Below are positions 5,905 through 12,527 of a DNA stretch of 12,527 nt, one piece after another (within the stretch, counting starts at the first letter, position 1; each line of letters starts with the position of its first letter). The DNA comes from an uncultured Blautia sp. (GTDB lineage: Bacteria > Bacillota > Clostridia > Lachnospirales > Lachnospiraceae), in assembly GCA_900765525.1 (NCBI GenBank), contig CAAFRY010000068.1, positions 1-12,527 on the forward strand. The letters are read 5' to 3'. The position numbers and the translations under genes are program-made. Below the pieces are notes generated by a model. The model searched no databases. It was not told the origin of the DNA and saw only the letters and a program-made list of their open reading frames with translations.

Positions 5905-7227
5905 TTATATTGTGCAATTCAAGAGACCGCCCTCTCTAAGACCGGTAACTTTTGCCTTCAGAATACGGTTTTCCAAATTTCCCTCCCTCTTAACAAGGGC
6001 TTTCATATACTCTCTGGTATGCCCTGTCCAGAAGCTTTCTCCCTGTATTTCTTCCTGCTCTTCAAAGAGAATTTCCACCTCTTTTCCCAGGAAGGTTTCC
6101 ATATATTTCCTTTTGTGTTCCTCCCCCAGTTCTATCAGCTCATGACTTCTCCTGGTCTTGATTTCCTCCGGTACCTGACCTTCCATACGGTCCGCCCTGG
6201 TGCCTTTCCGCCTGGAATATTTGAAGACATGGGTTTCATAGAAATCCACCTCCTCAATAAGTGCCTTAGATTCCGAGAATTCTTCCTGAGTCTCCATAGG
6301 GAAACCTACTATCACATCCGTGGTGATGGCAGGGTTCTCAAAAGCTTCTCTGAGAAGCCGGCAGCTCTCCAGATATTCTTCCCTGGTATAGCGGCGGTTC
6401 ATTCTTTTTAAAGTGGCGTTACAGCCGCTCTGGAGAGAGAGATGAAAATGCGGGCAGATTTTTTCCATTGCCCCCAGAGCCTGGGCAAACTCTCTTGTAA
6501 TAATTCTGGGTTCCAGAGAACCTAAACGGATTCTTTTTACCCCTTCTACTTGATGAACCTGTGCTATCAGCTCCAGAAGTCCGCCTTCTTCTTCCAGGTC
6601 GCTTCCGTAGGAGCTTAGGTGAATCCCTGTAAGGACAAATTCCTGGTATCCCTTGTCTGCCAGCCGTCTTACTTCCTCCAGTACCTCTTCTTTTTTCCGG
6701 CTCCGTACCCTTCCCCTTACATAGGGAATAATGCAGTAACTGCAGAATTGGTTGCAGCCGTCCTGTACCTTCAGATAAGCTCTGGTATGTTCTCCTGTGG
6801 AACTGAGTTTCAGGCTTTCATATTCCACCGGTTTTTCCAAATCCAGAAGCTCTCTCTCCTGCCCCCGGCCTTTTTCATAATTTTCCAGGATAAACAGCAA
6901 GTCTTGTTTTCTATTATTTCCCAGTACAATATCTATGGCCTGGTCTATCTTCTCTTGGTCCTTCTGGGCCTGCACATAGCAGCCAGCAGCAATGACTATG
7001 GCATCCGGATTCAATTTTCTGGCCCGGTGGAGCATTTGTCTGGACTTCCTGTCCGCAATATTGGTAACCGTACAGGTATTGATGATATACACGTCTGCCC
7101 CCGGCGCAAAGGGCACGATTTCATACCCTGCCTCCCGCAGCATCTGCTCCATGGCCTCCAGTTCGTAGGCGTTTACTTTACAGCCTAAATTGTGCAAAGC
7201 CACTTTTTTTCTTATATTTTTATCCAT
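5905..7227 (-). CDS. mtaB: MtaB, tRNA N6-threonylcarbamoyladenosine-37 methylthiotransferase
   Basis: The 440-residue product is a radical-SAM methylthiotransferase with three domains. The N-terminal MTTase domain holds cluster ligands C16 (NLGCKVNAYE), C52 (INTCTVTNIADRKSR) and C83 (AAGCYVQ). The radical-SAM core has C158, C162 and C165 (QDGCNQFCSYC). A C-terminal TRAM domain (about 370-436) binds RNA. The NLGCKVNAYE and NTCTVTNIADRKS forms are those of MtaB (B. subtilis YqeV) rather than MiaB or RimO. It adds a methylthio group to t6A at position 37 of ANN-reading tRNAs, giving ms2t6A. The start is ATG 7227 with GGGGGAA 4 nt before; the spacing is short. It is divergent from the HPr gene across 154 nt; I found no convincing promoter on this strand. 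All six cluster cysteines are present. Confidence 0.95.
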   Translation of the reverse strand: MDKNIRKKVALHNLGCKVNAYELEAMEQMLREAGYEIVPFAPGADVYIINTCTVTNIADRKSRQMLHRARKLNPDAIVIAAGCYVQAQKDQEKIDQAIDIVLGNNRKQDLLFILENYEKGRGQERELLDLEKPVEYESLKLSSTGEHTRAYLKVQDGCNQFCSYCIIPYVRGRVRSRKKEEVLEEVRRLADKGYQEFVLTGIHLSSYGSDLEEEGGLLELIAQVHQVEGVKRIRLGSLEPRIITREFAQALGAMEKICPHFHLSLQSGCNATLKRMNRRYTREEYLESCRLLREAFENPAITTDVIVGFPMETQEEFSESKALIEEVDFYETHVFKYSRRKGTRADRMEGQVPEEIKTRRSHELIELGEEHKRKYMETFLGKEVEILFEEQEEIQGESFWTGHTREYMKALVKREGNLENRILKAKVTGLREGGLLNCTI

Positions 7228-7301
7228 TATATTCCCCCTATATTAAGCGTTTTGACGAATAGTCCCCGGATTCTTTGTGTCTTATTTTTCCCTTTTTTAT
7301 A

Positions 7302-7330
7302 TTGACTTTTTCTGCCAATAACGGTAACAT
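7302..7330 (+). promoter_or_regulatory. Promoter of the HPr-family gene
   Basis: TTGACT (7302-7307) and TAACAT (7325-7330) are separated by exactly 17 nt. The predicted start is near 7337, leaving a ~45-nt leader that ends in AAGGGAGGA (7365-7373), 8 nt before ATG 7382. No catabolite-responsive element or clear operator is visible. Confidence 0.65.
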
Positions 7331-7381
7331 AATCCTTGTAGTAAGCAACTACCCAAAATAAGGTAAGGGAGGATTTTTCCA

Positions 7382-7615
7382 ATGAAAACAGTTAAAATTT
7401 CACTGAACTCTATCGACAAAGTTAAATCTTTTGTAAATGACATTACAAAATTCGATTATGATTTTGATTTAGTTTCCGGTAGATATGTAATCGACGCAAA
7501 GTCTATCATGGGTATTTTTTCCTTAGATTTATCTAAGGCAATCGACCTGAATATCCATGCAGCCGACGCAGCTTTAGATGAAATCTTAGAGGTACTGAAA
7601 CCATACTTAGTATAA
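7382..7615 (+). CDS. HPr-family protein lacking the phosphocarrier histidine (Crh-like)
   Basis: The 77-residue protein aligns by eye with HPr over its C-terminal three quarters: KFDYDFDL (23-30) matches KYDADVNL, and AKSIMGIFSLD (39-49) matches the regulatory serine region, with S41 at the place of Ser46. The active-site loop GIHARPA is absent: residues 8-14 read LNSIDKV, the loop is about 3 residues shorter, and the only histidine, H59, lies near the C-terminus. It therefore cannot accept phosphate from enzyme I in the usual way. B. subtilis Crh also lacks the histidine but keeps Ser46 and acts in catabolite control with CcpA. The gene stands alone, opposite to its neighbours, with its own promoter, strong ribosome binding site and terminator. 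Its codons favour TTA, CCA and other A/T-ending forms unlike the flanking genes, which can reflect high expression. Family membership is clear; function is open. Confidence 0.88.
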   Translation: MKTVKISLNSIDKVKSFVNDITKFDYDFDLVSGRYVIDAKSIMGIFSLDLSKAIDLNIHAADAALDEILEVLKPYLV

Positions 7616-7641
7616 TCAGTATAACCCGGGCTGTTATAAGT

Positions 7642-7673
7642 GGGCTGTCGCCATCAGGCGGCAGCCCTTTTTC
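7642..7673 (+). terminator. Intrinsic terminator of the HPr-family gene
   Basis: Arms 7642-7652 and 7657-7667 pair over 11 bp (one U-G pair) around the tetraloop ATCA, followed by six T and then CTTT. It begins 26 nt after the HPr stop codon. On the minus strand no U-run follows the stem, so it should not end transcripts coming from thiI. Confidence 0.93.
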
Positions 7674-7764
7674 TTTACCTTTTTCTATGTTCTCTCAACA
7701 GTTTTTACACTGGGTAATCCTGTTCCTGAAACAGCAGGCTTTCTGAAGTTAGGTTTACCGGTAT

Positions 7765-8943
7765 TTACTCACAGAGAATAGTCTCTGCAGTTTCCACTGC
7801 TTCTCTCAGCATATCTTCAATCTTATCCTGCAGTTTTTCCTCAGAACGTTTTATCACCTGGATATTTGGTTTTGTCACCGGATGCTTGGCCACAAAAATG
7901 GTGCAGCAGTCCTCATAAGGTAAAATGGAAGTCTCATAAGTGTTAATCTTCAGGGCCACATCCACGATTTCCTGCTTGTCAAAGCCGATAACCGGCCGGA
8001 ATACCGGCATGGTGCATACTTCATTGGTAGCTGCCAGGCTGTGGATAGTCTGACTGGCCACCTGACCGATACTCTCCCCTGTTACAAGAGCCATGGCACC
8101 GTCTTTTTTAGCAAATTCTTCTGCTATCTTCATCATGTACCGGCGCATAATAATGGTCAGCTCCTCATGGGGGCATTTGTCATAGATATAAAGCTGAATA
8201 TCCGTAAAATTCACCACATGAAGGCGAATAGGACCGCTGTAGCGGGCCACGAGCCTGGCCAAATCCACTACCTTCTGCTTGGCCCTCTCGCTGGTATAAG
8301 GAGGGGCATGGAAATATACAGCATCAATTTTAACACCTCTCTTGGCAATCATATAGCCTGCCACCGGGCTGTCTATTCCCCCGGACAAAAGCAGCATGGC
8401 GCTTCCGTTGGTACCCAGAGGCATACCTCCGGGACCGGGGATATTCTGGGAATATAAATAAATCTTACTGCGGATTTCCACATTGACTGTGACCTGAGGC
8501 TGATGGACGTCCACCTTCATATTAGGGCATGTATCCAGAATCACGCTGCCAAGCTGGCTGCTGACCTCCATGGACTGCATGGGATATGTCTTTTTATTCC
8601 GTCTTGTATTTACCTTAAAGGTCAGGGATTTGTCTCCATAAACCTTTTTCACATACTCTGCCACATCCTGAGACAGCTTCTCAAAGCCTTGGTCCTCCAG
8701 CACCACGGCAGGGCAAATACCGTAAATACCAAAAACTCTTTTTAAACCTTCTACAGTCTCTTCGTAATCATACTCTCCCTGAGGATACACGAAGATACGA
8801 CCCATTTCTTTAACCACCTTAAAGCTGCCTTCTACATCTCTCAGCTGGTATTTAATCTGCTCTACTAAAGCATCCTCAAAGATGTAGCGGTTTTTTCCTT
8901 TTATGGCAATCTCTGCATATTTAATCAAAAAAGCCTTATACAT
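7765..8943 (-). CDS. thiI: ThiI, tRNA uracil 4-sulfurtransferase (no rhodanese domain)
   Basis: The 392-residue product has an N-terminal ferredoxin-like part, a THUMP domain (about 60-165, RNA binding) and a PP-loop ATPase with SGGIDSP at 187-193. It adenylates U8 of tRNA with ATP and replaces the oxygen with sulfur to give 4-thiouridine, a near-UV sensor. E. coli ThiI carries a C-terminal rhodanese domain that receives the sulfur; this protein ends before one, as in Bacillus. In PYEDCCTIFVAKHP two neighbouring cysteines (C346, C347) fall where E. coli has Cys344. Sulfur must come straight from a desulfurase, and a cysteine desulfurase gene lies 14 nt upstream, as in the B. subtilis nifZ-thiI pair. 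The start is ATG 8943 behind AGAGGAAAGG. A role in thiamine synthesis is unlikely without the rhodanese domain. No terminator is visible downstream. Confidence 0.95.
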   Translation of the reverse strand: MYKAFLIKYAEIAIKGKNRYIFEDALVEQIKYQLRDVEGSFKVVKEMGRIFVYPQGEYDYEETVEGLKRVFGIYGICPAVVLEDQGFEKLSQDVAEYVKKVYGDKSLTFKVNTRRNKKTYPMQSMEVSSQLGSVILDTCPNMKVDVHQPQVTVNVEIRSKIYLYSQNIPGPGGMPLGTNGSAMLLLSGGIDSPVAGYMIAKRGVKIDAVYFHAPPYTSERAKQKVVDLARLVARYSGPIRLHVVNFTDIQLYIYDKCPHEELTIIMRRYMMKIAEEFAKKDGAMALVTGESIGQVASQTIHSLAATNEVCTMPVFRPVIGFDKQEIVDVALKINTYETSILPYEDCCTIFVAKHPVTKPNIQVIKRSEEKLQDKIEDMLREAVETAETILCE

Positions 8944-8957
8944 ACTTATCCTTTCCT

Positions 8958-10112
8958 CTACTTTCTGGCATATCTGCGAAGCATTGGCACTAATTTGTGC
9001 AGCGCCTCCAGGGTATAATCAAGCTCCTCTTTCGTGGTAAATTCACTGAAGCTGAAGCGCACGGCCGCTTCTCTTCTCTCCTGGGGAATCCCCGCTGCCG
9101 TCAAAGTGGGGCTGCCCCCTCTTTTGTGACTGGAGCAGGCGCTGCCTGCGGAAACATAAATCCCCATATCCTCCAGGCTGTGGAGCAGTACCTCGCTGCG
9201 CACTCCCACAAAGCTGACATTTAAAATATGGGGAGCCCCATCCTGAGGCTTTGGCCCGTTTATAAAGGTATTTTCTATTTTCCCAAGCTCTCCCGCAAAA
9301 TACTCCTTCAGTTCCTTCATGCGGGCAATGTTTTCCTCCAGATTTCCGTAAATCTTTTTGGCTGCTGCTCCCATACCTGCAATCCCCGGCACATTATCGG
9401 TTCCTGACCGCATACCCTTCTGCTGTCCTCCCCCCAGAATCATGGGATGGATTTTTACTCTGCTGTCTGCATATAAGAACCCTACGCCTTTGGGGCCGTG
9501 AATCTTATGGCTGCTGACGGACAACAAATCTATGTGAAGCTTTTTGGGATAAATACGGTATTTTCCATAGGCCTGGATAGCATCCACATGAAAAAGAGTT
9601 TCCGGATATTTTTCGTGAATCAGCCTTCCCATATCCTCTATAGGCACCAGAGCCCCTACTTCGTTGTTCACATACATGGCAGTGACTAGGATGGTGTCTT
9701 CTCTGAGAGACTTTTCAAACTCCTCCAGGGAAAGTCTTCCTTCCTCATCCACAGGAACCCTTGTAACCTCAAAGCCCCTCTCCTCCAGCCATTTCACAGG
9801 AGCAGATACAGCGCTGTGTTCAAAAGCTGTGGTAATGATATGTTTTCCTCTTCTCTGGTTAGCCAGTGCAGTTCCGATAACAGCCCAGTTATCAGATTCC
9901 GTTCCTCCTGAAGTAAAATATATCTCTTTCTCTGGTACCTTCAGGGTCTTTCCTATCTCCTGCAGCGCTTCCTTCACATAATTCTCTGCCTGTACTCCTT
10001 TTAAATGCATGGCAGAAGGATTTCCGTAGTCCTCCATCATGGTCTTTACCACAATGTCCCGGACCTCCTCATAGCATCTGGTAGTTGCAGAATTATCCAG
10101 ATATGCTTCCAT
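8958..10112 (-). CDS. Cysteine desulfurase of the NifS/IscS family (NifZ-like partner of ThiI)
   Basis: The 384-residue PLP enzyme has YLDNSATT at the N-terminus, TSGGTESDN (67-75), H99 (FEHSAV), D177 (HVDAIQ), the Schiff-base lysine K203 (SSHKIHGPKG) and the catalytic cysteine C326 (SAGSACSS). It takes sulfur from L-cysteine as a persulfide on C326, leaving alanine. The adjacent thiI, lacking its own rhodanese, suggests it gives sulfur directly to ThiI for 4-thiouridine, as the B. subtilis NifZ does. Supplying Fe-S clusters, for example to MtaB, is also possible; no iscU-type scaffold is in the window. It starts at ATG 10112, with GGAGGAA in the last codons of rsmE and a 2-nt gap, so it is translationally linked to rsmE. 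All active-site residues are present. Confidence 0.95.
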   Translation of the reverse strand: MEAYLDNSATTRCYEEVRDIVVKTMMEDYGNPSAMHLKGVQAENYVKEALQEIGKTLKVPEKEIYFTSGGTESDNWAVIGTALANQRRGKHIITTAFEHSAVSAPVKWLEERGFEVTRVPVDEEGRLSLEEFEKSLREDTILVTAMYVNNEVGALVPIEDMGRLIHEKYPETLFHVDAIQAYGKYRIYPKKLHIDLLSVSSHKIHGPKGVGFLYADSRVKIHPMILGGGQQKGMRSGTDNVPGIAGMGAAAKKIYGNLEENIARMKELKEYFAGELGKIENTFINGPKPQDGAPHILNVSFVGVRSEVLLHSLEDMGIYVSAGSACSSHKRGGSPTLTAAGIPQERREAAVRFSFSEFTTKEELDYTLEALHKLVPMLRRYARK

Positions 10113-10114
10113 TT

Positions 10115-10855
10115 CTATTCCTCCAATGTATACATCAAAACCGACAAAACCGTCAGTCCTGCCGTCTCTGTTCTTAAAATCCTCTTTCCGAGAGTAATAA
10201 CTCTGGCATTGGCTTCTTTCACCGCTGCCTCTGCCTCCGCTTCCTCGAATCCGCCTTCCGGACCGATAAAAATGCCTACAGACTGGCCCCTCTTTATCTG
10301 GCCTATGATTTTTCTGGTGTTGTCCATGTCCTTGGCCAGCTCATAGGGAAGAAGGACCACATCCAGGGTCCTGGCAAAAGCAAGGGCCTGGGAAAAGCTT
10401 AAAACCTCTCCTACCTTTGGCACATACATCCGCTTAGACTGCTTAGCCGCACTTTGGGCAATAGCCTGCCAACGGGCAATTTTCTTCTCTTCTTTTTTCT
10501 TATCCAGCTTTACAACCACCCTTTTAGAAGCCACAGGAATAATCTGGTGTACGCCCAGCTCCACAGCCTTCTGGATAATCAACTCCATCTTATCTCCCTT
10601 GGGAAGTCCCTGAAAAAGATACAGCTTGGAGGGCAGCTCATAGACTGCTTCCTGGACATACATAATATGGGCAGTCACCTGCTCATCCTCCAGCTTATCA
10701 ATGTAGCAGGTGTATTCCAGATTTTCCTGGGAGCTGATAAGAATTTCCTCTCCGGGCTTCATGCGCAGTACATTTTTAATATGGTTCACGTCTCCGCCTA
10801 AAATCCGGATTTCTTTTTCTCCCACCTGGTCAGGCTCTACAAAAAAACGGTACAT
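10115..10855 (-). CDS. rsmE: RsmE, 16S rRNA (uracil-1498 N3)-methyltransferase
   Basis: The 246-residue protein matches RsmE in length. An N-terminal PUA-like domain (MYRFFVEPDQ, then HIKNVLRMKPGEEI) is followed by a SPOUT trefoil-knot domain with QKAVELGVHQIIPV (95-108), AIAQSAAKQSKRM (131-143), FIGPEGGF (196-203) and LGKRILRTETA (222-232), the last forming the SAM pocket. It methylates U1498 of 16S rRNA at the decoding centre of the 30S subunit. The start is ATG 10855 with AAGGTGAG overlapping the prmA stop codon, so the two are coupled. The prmA-rsmE pair is conserved in Firmicutes (yqeT-yqeU in B. subtilis). No unusual feature is seen. Confidence 0.96.
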   Translation of the reverse strand: MYRFFVEPDQVGEKEIRILGGDVNHIKNVLRMKPGEEILISSQENLEYTCYIDKLEDEQVTAHIMYVQEAVYELPSKLYLFQGLPKGDKMELIIQKAVELGVHQIIPVASKRVVVKLDKKKEEKKIARWQAIAQSAAKQSKRMYVPKVGEVLSFSQALAFARTLDVVLLPYELAKDMDNTRKIIGQIKRGQSVGIFIGPEGGFEEAEAEAAVKEANARVITLGKRILRTETAGLTVLSVLMYTLEE

Positions 10856-10864
10856 AATCTCACC

Positions 10865-11851
10865 TTATTTCTTTCTGGCTGTAACAGATACCCAGTCCCC
10901 CTGACGAGTTACTTCCACCAGTTCCAATCCGGCTTCTGTCACAGCCTGTTTCACGGTTTCCTCTTTTTCCCGGATAATTCCTGAAGTGATGTAAATTCCG
11001 CCTTTTTTCAGCTGGTTACAGATAACAGGAGTGAGGGGTACCAAAACATCTGCCAGAATATTAGCTGCCACAATATCGTATTTTTCATATCCAACCTGTT
11101 CCTGTATCTCTCTGTCATCAATAATGTTTCCCAGCAGCATCTGGAAATCTTCCACAGCTATTCCATTTGCTTCCTTATTTTCTTCCACAGCGCTGATGGC
11201 ACAGGGGTCCAAATCCGTTCCCACTGCATGTTTAGCCCCCAGCTTTAAGGCAGCAATGGAGAGAATTCCGCTGCCGGTTCCCACATCTAAAAGGACGGTA
11301 TCCGGGGTTACATATTTTTTCAGCTGTCGGATGCAAAGCTGGGTGGTTTCATGCATGCCGGTTCCAAAGGCCGTACCCGGGTCAATATGAATAATCATCC
11401 GGTCCTTGTCTTCCTCCTTCACCTGCTCCCAGGACGGAATGATGAGAATATCATCTACATAAAACTGTTTAAAATACTGTTTCCAATTATTTATCCAATC
11501 AATATCCTCTGTTTCATCCACTGTAACAGAGCCCTCTCCTATATCCAGAAAAACCCGCAGCTCCTCTAACTGGTTTTTCACTTCCTCCAGGATTTTTTCC
11601 TGGGTAACTGTTTCTCCCTGAAGTAAGAGGCCTCCCTCTTCATCTTCCTCCACAAAAAAGCTAAGATAAGCGGTTCCGTCATCCTCCTCCATCTGGGGCA
11701 GAATATCCACAAACATCTGCTCCTTCTCCAGGGGTGTAAGCGGCACGTTATCCTCAATCTGAGCCCCCTCCAAGCCAATATCATACAGAGTGCTGATGAT
11801 AATATCCTCCGCCTCTGTTCTTGTCTTTATTCTGAATTTTTTCCACTTCAT
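10865..11851 (-). CDS. prmA: PrmA, ribosomal protein L11 methyltransferase
   Basis: This 328-residue protein has a substrate-recognition N-terminal domain (MKWKKFRIKTRTEAEDIIIS) and a class I methyltransferase domain. Diagnostic motifs are WKQYFKQF (123-130), the PrmA signature DPGTAFGTGMHETT (157-170), motif I LLDVGTGSGILSIAAL (187-202), the acidic D213/D215 region (GTDLDP) and ANILADVL (263-270). PrmA adds methyl groups to lysines and the N-terminus of L11 on the large subunit. The enzyme is dispensable in E. coli. A stretch of acidic residues (55-75) makes it slightly longer than E. coli PrmA (293 residues). The start is ATG 11851 behind AAGGGAG. A 59-nt gap separates it from the permease gene. 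In many Firmicutes it follows dnaJ; here it follows a transporter. Confidence 0.95.
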   Translation of the reverse strand: MKWKKFRIKTRTEAEDIIISTLYDIGLEGAQIEDNVPLTPLEKEQMFVDILPQMEEDDGTAYLSFFVEEDEEGGLLLQGETVTQEKILEEVKNQLEELRVFLDIGEGSVTVDETEDIDWINNWKQYFKQFYVDDILIIPSWEQVKEEDKDRMIIHIDPGTAFGTGMHETTQLCIRQLKKYVTPDTVLLDVGTGSGILSIAALKLGAKHAVGTDLDPCAISAVEENKEANGIAVEDFQMLLGNIIDDREIQEQVGYEKYDIVAANILADVLVPLTPVICNQLKKGGIYITSGIIREKEETVKQAVTEAGLELVEVTRQGDWVSVTARKK

Positions 11852-11910
11852 AAAAACGATTCTCCCTTCTATGTGCTATGAAAGCCCCGGACTGTAGCCG
11901 GACAGACATA

Positions 11911-12527
11911 CTATACAAATAAAAAAGTAATGGTAATTGTTGCCACAGAAAACAGAGTGCTGACAATAATCCCCTCCGCAATGGGCTTGGAATCCTTCCC
12001 ATACTGCTCACAGAGCATGGCGGGCATATTTCCTGCCGGCAGAGCGGCCATCAAAACCACAGTGGAACGCATAACCAAATCCGGCAGCAAAGGTTTTAAA
12101 GCTAAAGCCAGCAACACTGGAAACAGGAAAAAACGCAGGAAAACAAAAAGCAGCAGCTTTTTATTTTTCACCACCTGAGCCGCTTTTATCTGGGCCAGAG
12201 AAATACCAATAACCAACATAGACAGCAGTGTACAGGCATTTCCGTAATATCCTGCCAGGGTTTCCACCTCCCCGGGAAGCCGGATGTTAAACCAGTAAAT
12301 TGGAAAGGCTATGATACAGGCCACCAGACCCGGGCTCAGGTAATCCTTCCAGGACATTTTATTTTCGGCTCCGCCTTTTTTCAGCAGCATGATACCAAAG
12401 GTAAAAATAAACACATTAAAAAAGAAATTAAATACAATCACATATACCATGGATTCCGGCCCGATGATAGCCAGGGCCACAGGAATACCGATAAAGCCTA
12501 CGTTCCCGAAAACCGTCATCAGCACAT
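11911..12527 (-). CDS. AEC-family (auxin efflux carrier-like) permease, C-terminal part (5' end outside window)
   Basis: The frame runs off the right edge, so about 205 C-terminal residues are seen of a family that usually has about 310. It is very hydrophobic, with roughly seven membrane segments. FGNVGFIGIPVALAIIGPES near the left of the fragment and LLSMLVIGISLAQ and ALPAGNMPAMLCEQYG are typical of the AEC/membrane-transport family (malate or auxin-type permeases). The methionine at the left of the visible fragment is internal, not the start. AEC proteins move organic anions and related solutes across the inner membrane, but the substrate cannot be told from this part. The stop codon (TAG) is at 11911-11913, 59 nt before prmA on the same strand. 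No clear terminator lies between, so read-through into prmA is possible. Confidence 0.85.
   Translation of the reverse strand, partial: VLMTVFGNVGFIGIPVALAIIGPESMVYVIVFNFFFNVFIFTFGIMLLKKGGAENKMSWKDYLSPGLVACIIAFPIYWFNIRLPGEVETLAGYYGNACTLLSMLVIGISLAQIKAAQVVKNKKLLLFVFLRFFLFPVLLALALKPLLPDLVMRSTVVLMAALPAGNMPAMLCEQYGKDSKPIAEGIIVSTLFSVATITITFLFV

Noticed and set aside
5761-6411. 216-codon open frame on the plus strand opposite the end of mtaB
   Set aside because: It covers the TRAM-coding end of mtaB in antisense, and its phenylalanine- and leucine-rich translation reflects E- and K-rich coding on the other strand, not real membrane segments.
7228-7301. Promoter for mtaB on the minus strand
   Set aside because: TATAAA and TAATAT are present, but neither has a -35-like hexamer at a normal distance, so no promoter is called.
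7719-7738. CCTGTT/AACAG hairpin after thiI as its terminator
   Set aside because: The stem is only about 5 bp and is not followed by T residues on the minus strand.
11881-11910. CCGG-containing repeat between the permease gene and prmA considered as a terminator
   Set aside because: GTCCGG occurs twice as a direct repeat; the only pairing is CCGG with itself, and no U-run follows on the minus strand.
11910-11915. TATAGT on the minus strand at the permease stop codon as a -10 box for prmA
   Set aside because: No acceptable -35 box lies 16-18 nt upstream, and an AT-rich stretch there makes a chance match likely.

Overview
The window looks like ordinary chromosome from a low-to-moderate-GC Firmicute, most likely a Lachnospiraceae-type Clostridium. 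The evidence is the set of Gram-positive genes (RNase J, YlbF family, IreB, DUF1292, TrmR/TrhP, a NifS-ThiI pair without a rhodanese domain, an HPr-family protein), the strong AGGAGG-type ribosome binding sites, and a gene order partly shared with Bacillus subtilis. I see no phage, transposon, CRISPR array, defence system, rRNA or tRNA gene. I found no clearly undescribed system; the most unusual gene is a degenerate HPr.

Layout, left to right. (1) Positions 3-230 (+): the C-terminal end of an XRE-type regulator, closed by a strong hairpin at 234-281 that works in both directions. (2) Positions 280-5782 (-), one tightly packed operon read right to left: ireB, ruvX, a DUF1292 gene, RNase J, a YlbF-family gene, a short MltG-like membrane protein, trmR, trhP. 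A promoter with 17-bp spacing lies just after the end of mtaB (5873-5901). (3) Positions 5905-7227 (-): mtaB. (4) Positions 7382-7615 (+): a lone HPr-family gene with its own promoter and terminator, facing against everything around it. (5) Positions 7765-11851 (-): prmA, rsmE, cysteine desulfurase and thiI, with gaps of only 2 to 14 nt. (6) Positions 11911-12527 (-): the C-terminal part of an AEC-family permease, cut by the right edge.

The common theme is the translation apparatus and RNA. PrmA methylates ribosomal protein L11 and RsmE methylates 16S rRNA. The desulfurase and ThiI make 4-thiouridine in tRNA, MtaB makes ms2t6A37, and TrhP then TrmR make 5-methoxyuridine at tRNA position 34. 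RNase J and the YlbF-family protein belong to RNA decay. IreB and the MltG-like protein connect to cell-wall control. In B. subtilis prmA, rsmE and mtaB are consecutive; here the desulfurase, thiI and the inverted HPr gene lie between rsmE and mtaB.

No gene-free stretch exceeds 300 bases. The longest are 7228-7381 (154 nt, HPr promoter), 7616-7764 (149 nt, HPr terminator), 5783-5904 (122 nt, ireB promoter and leader) and 4977-5073 (97 nt, small inverted repeats).
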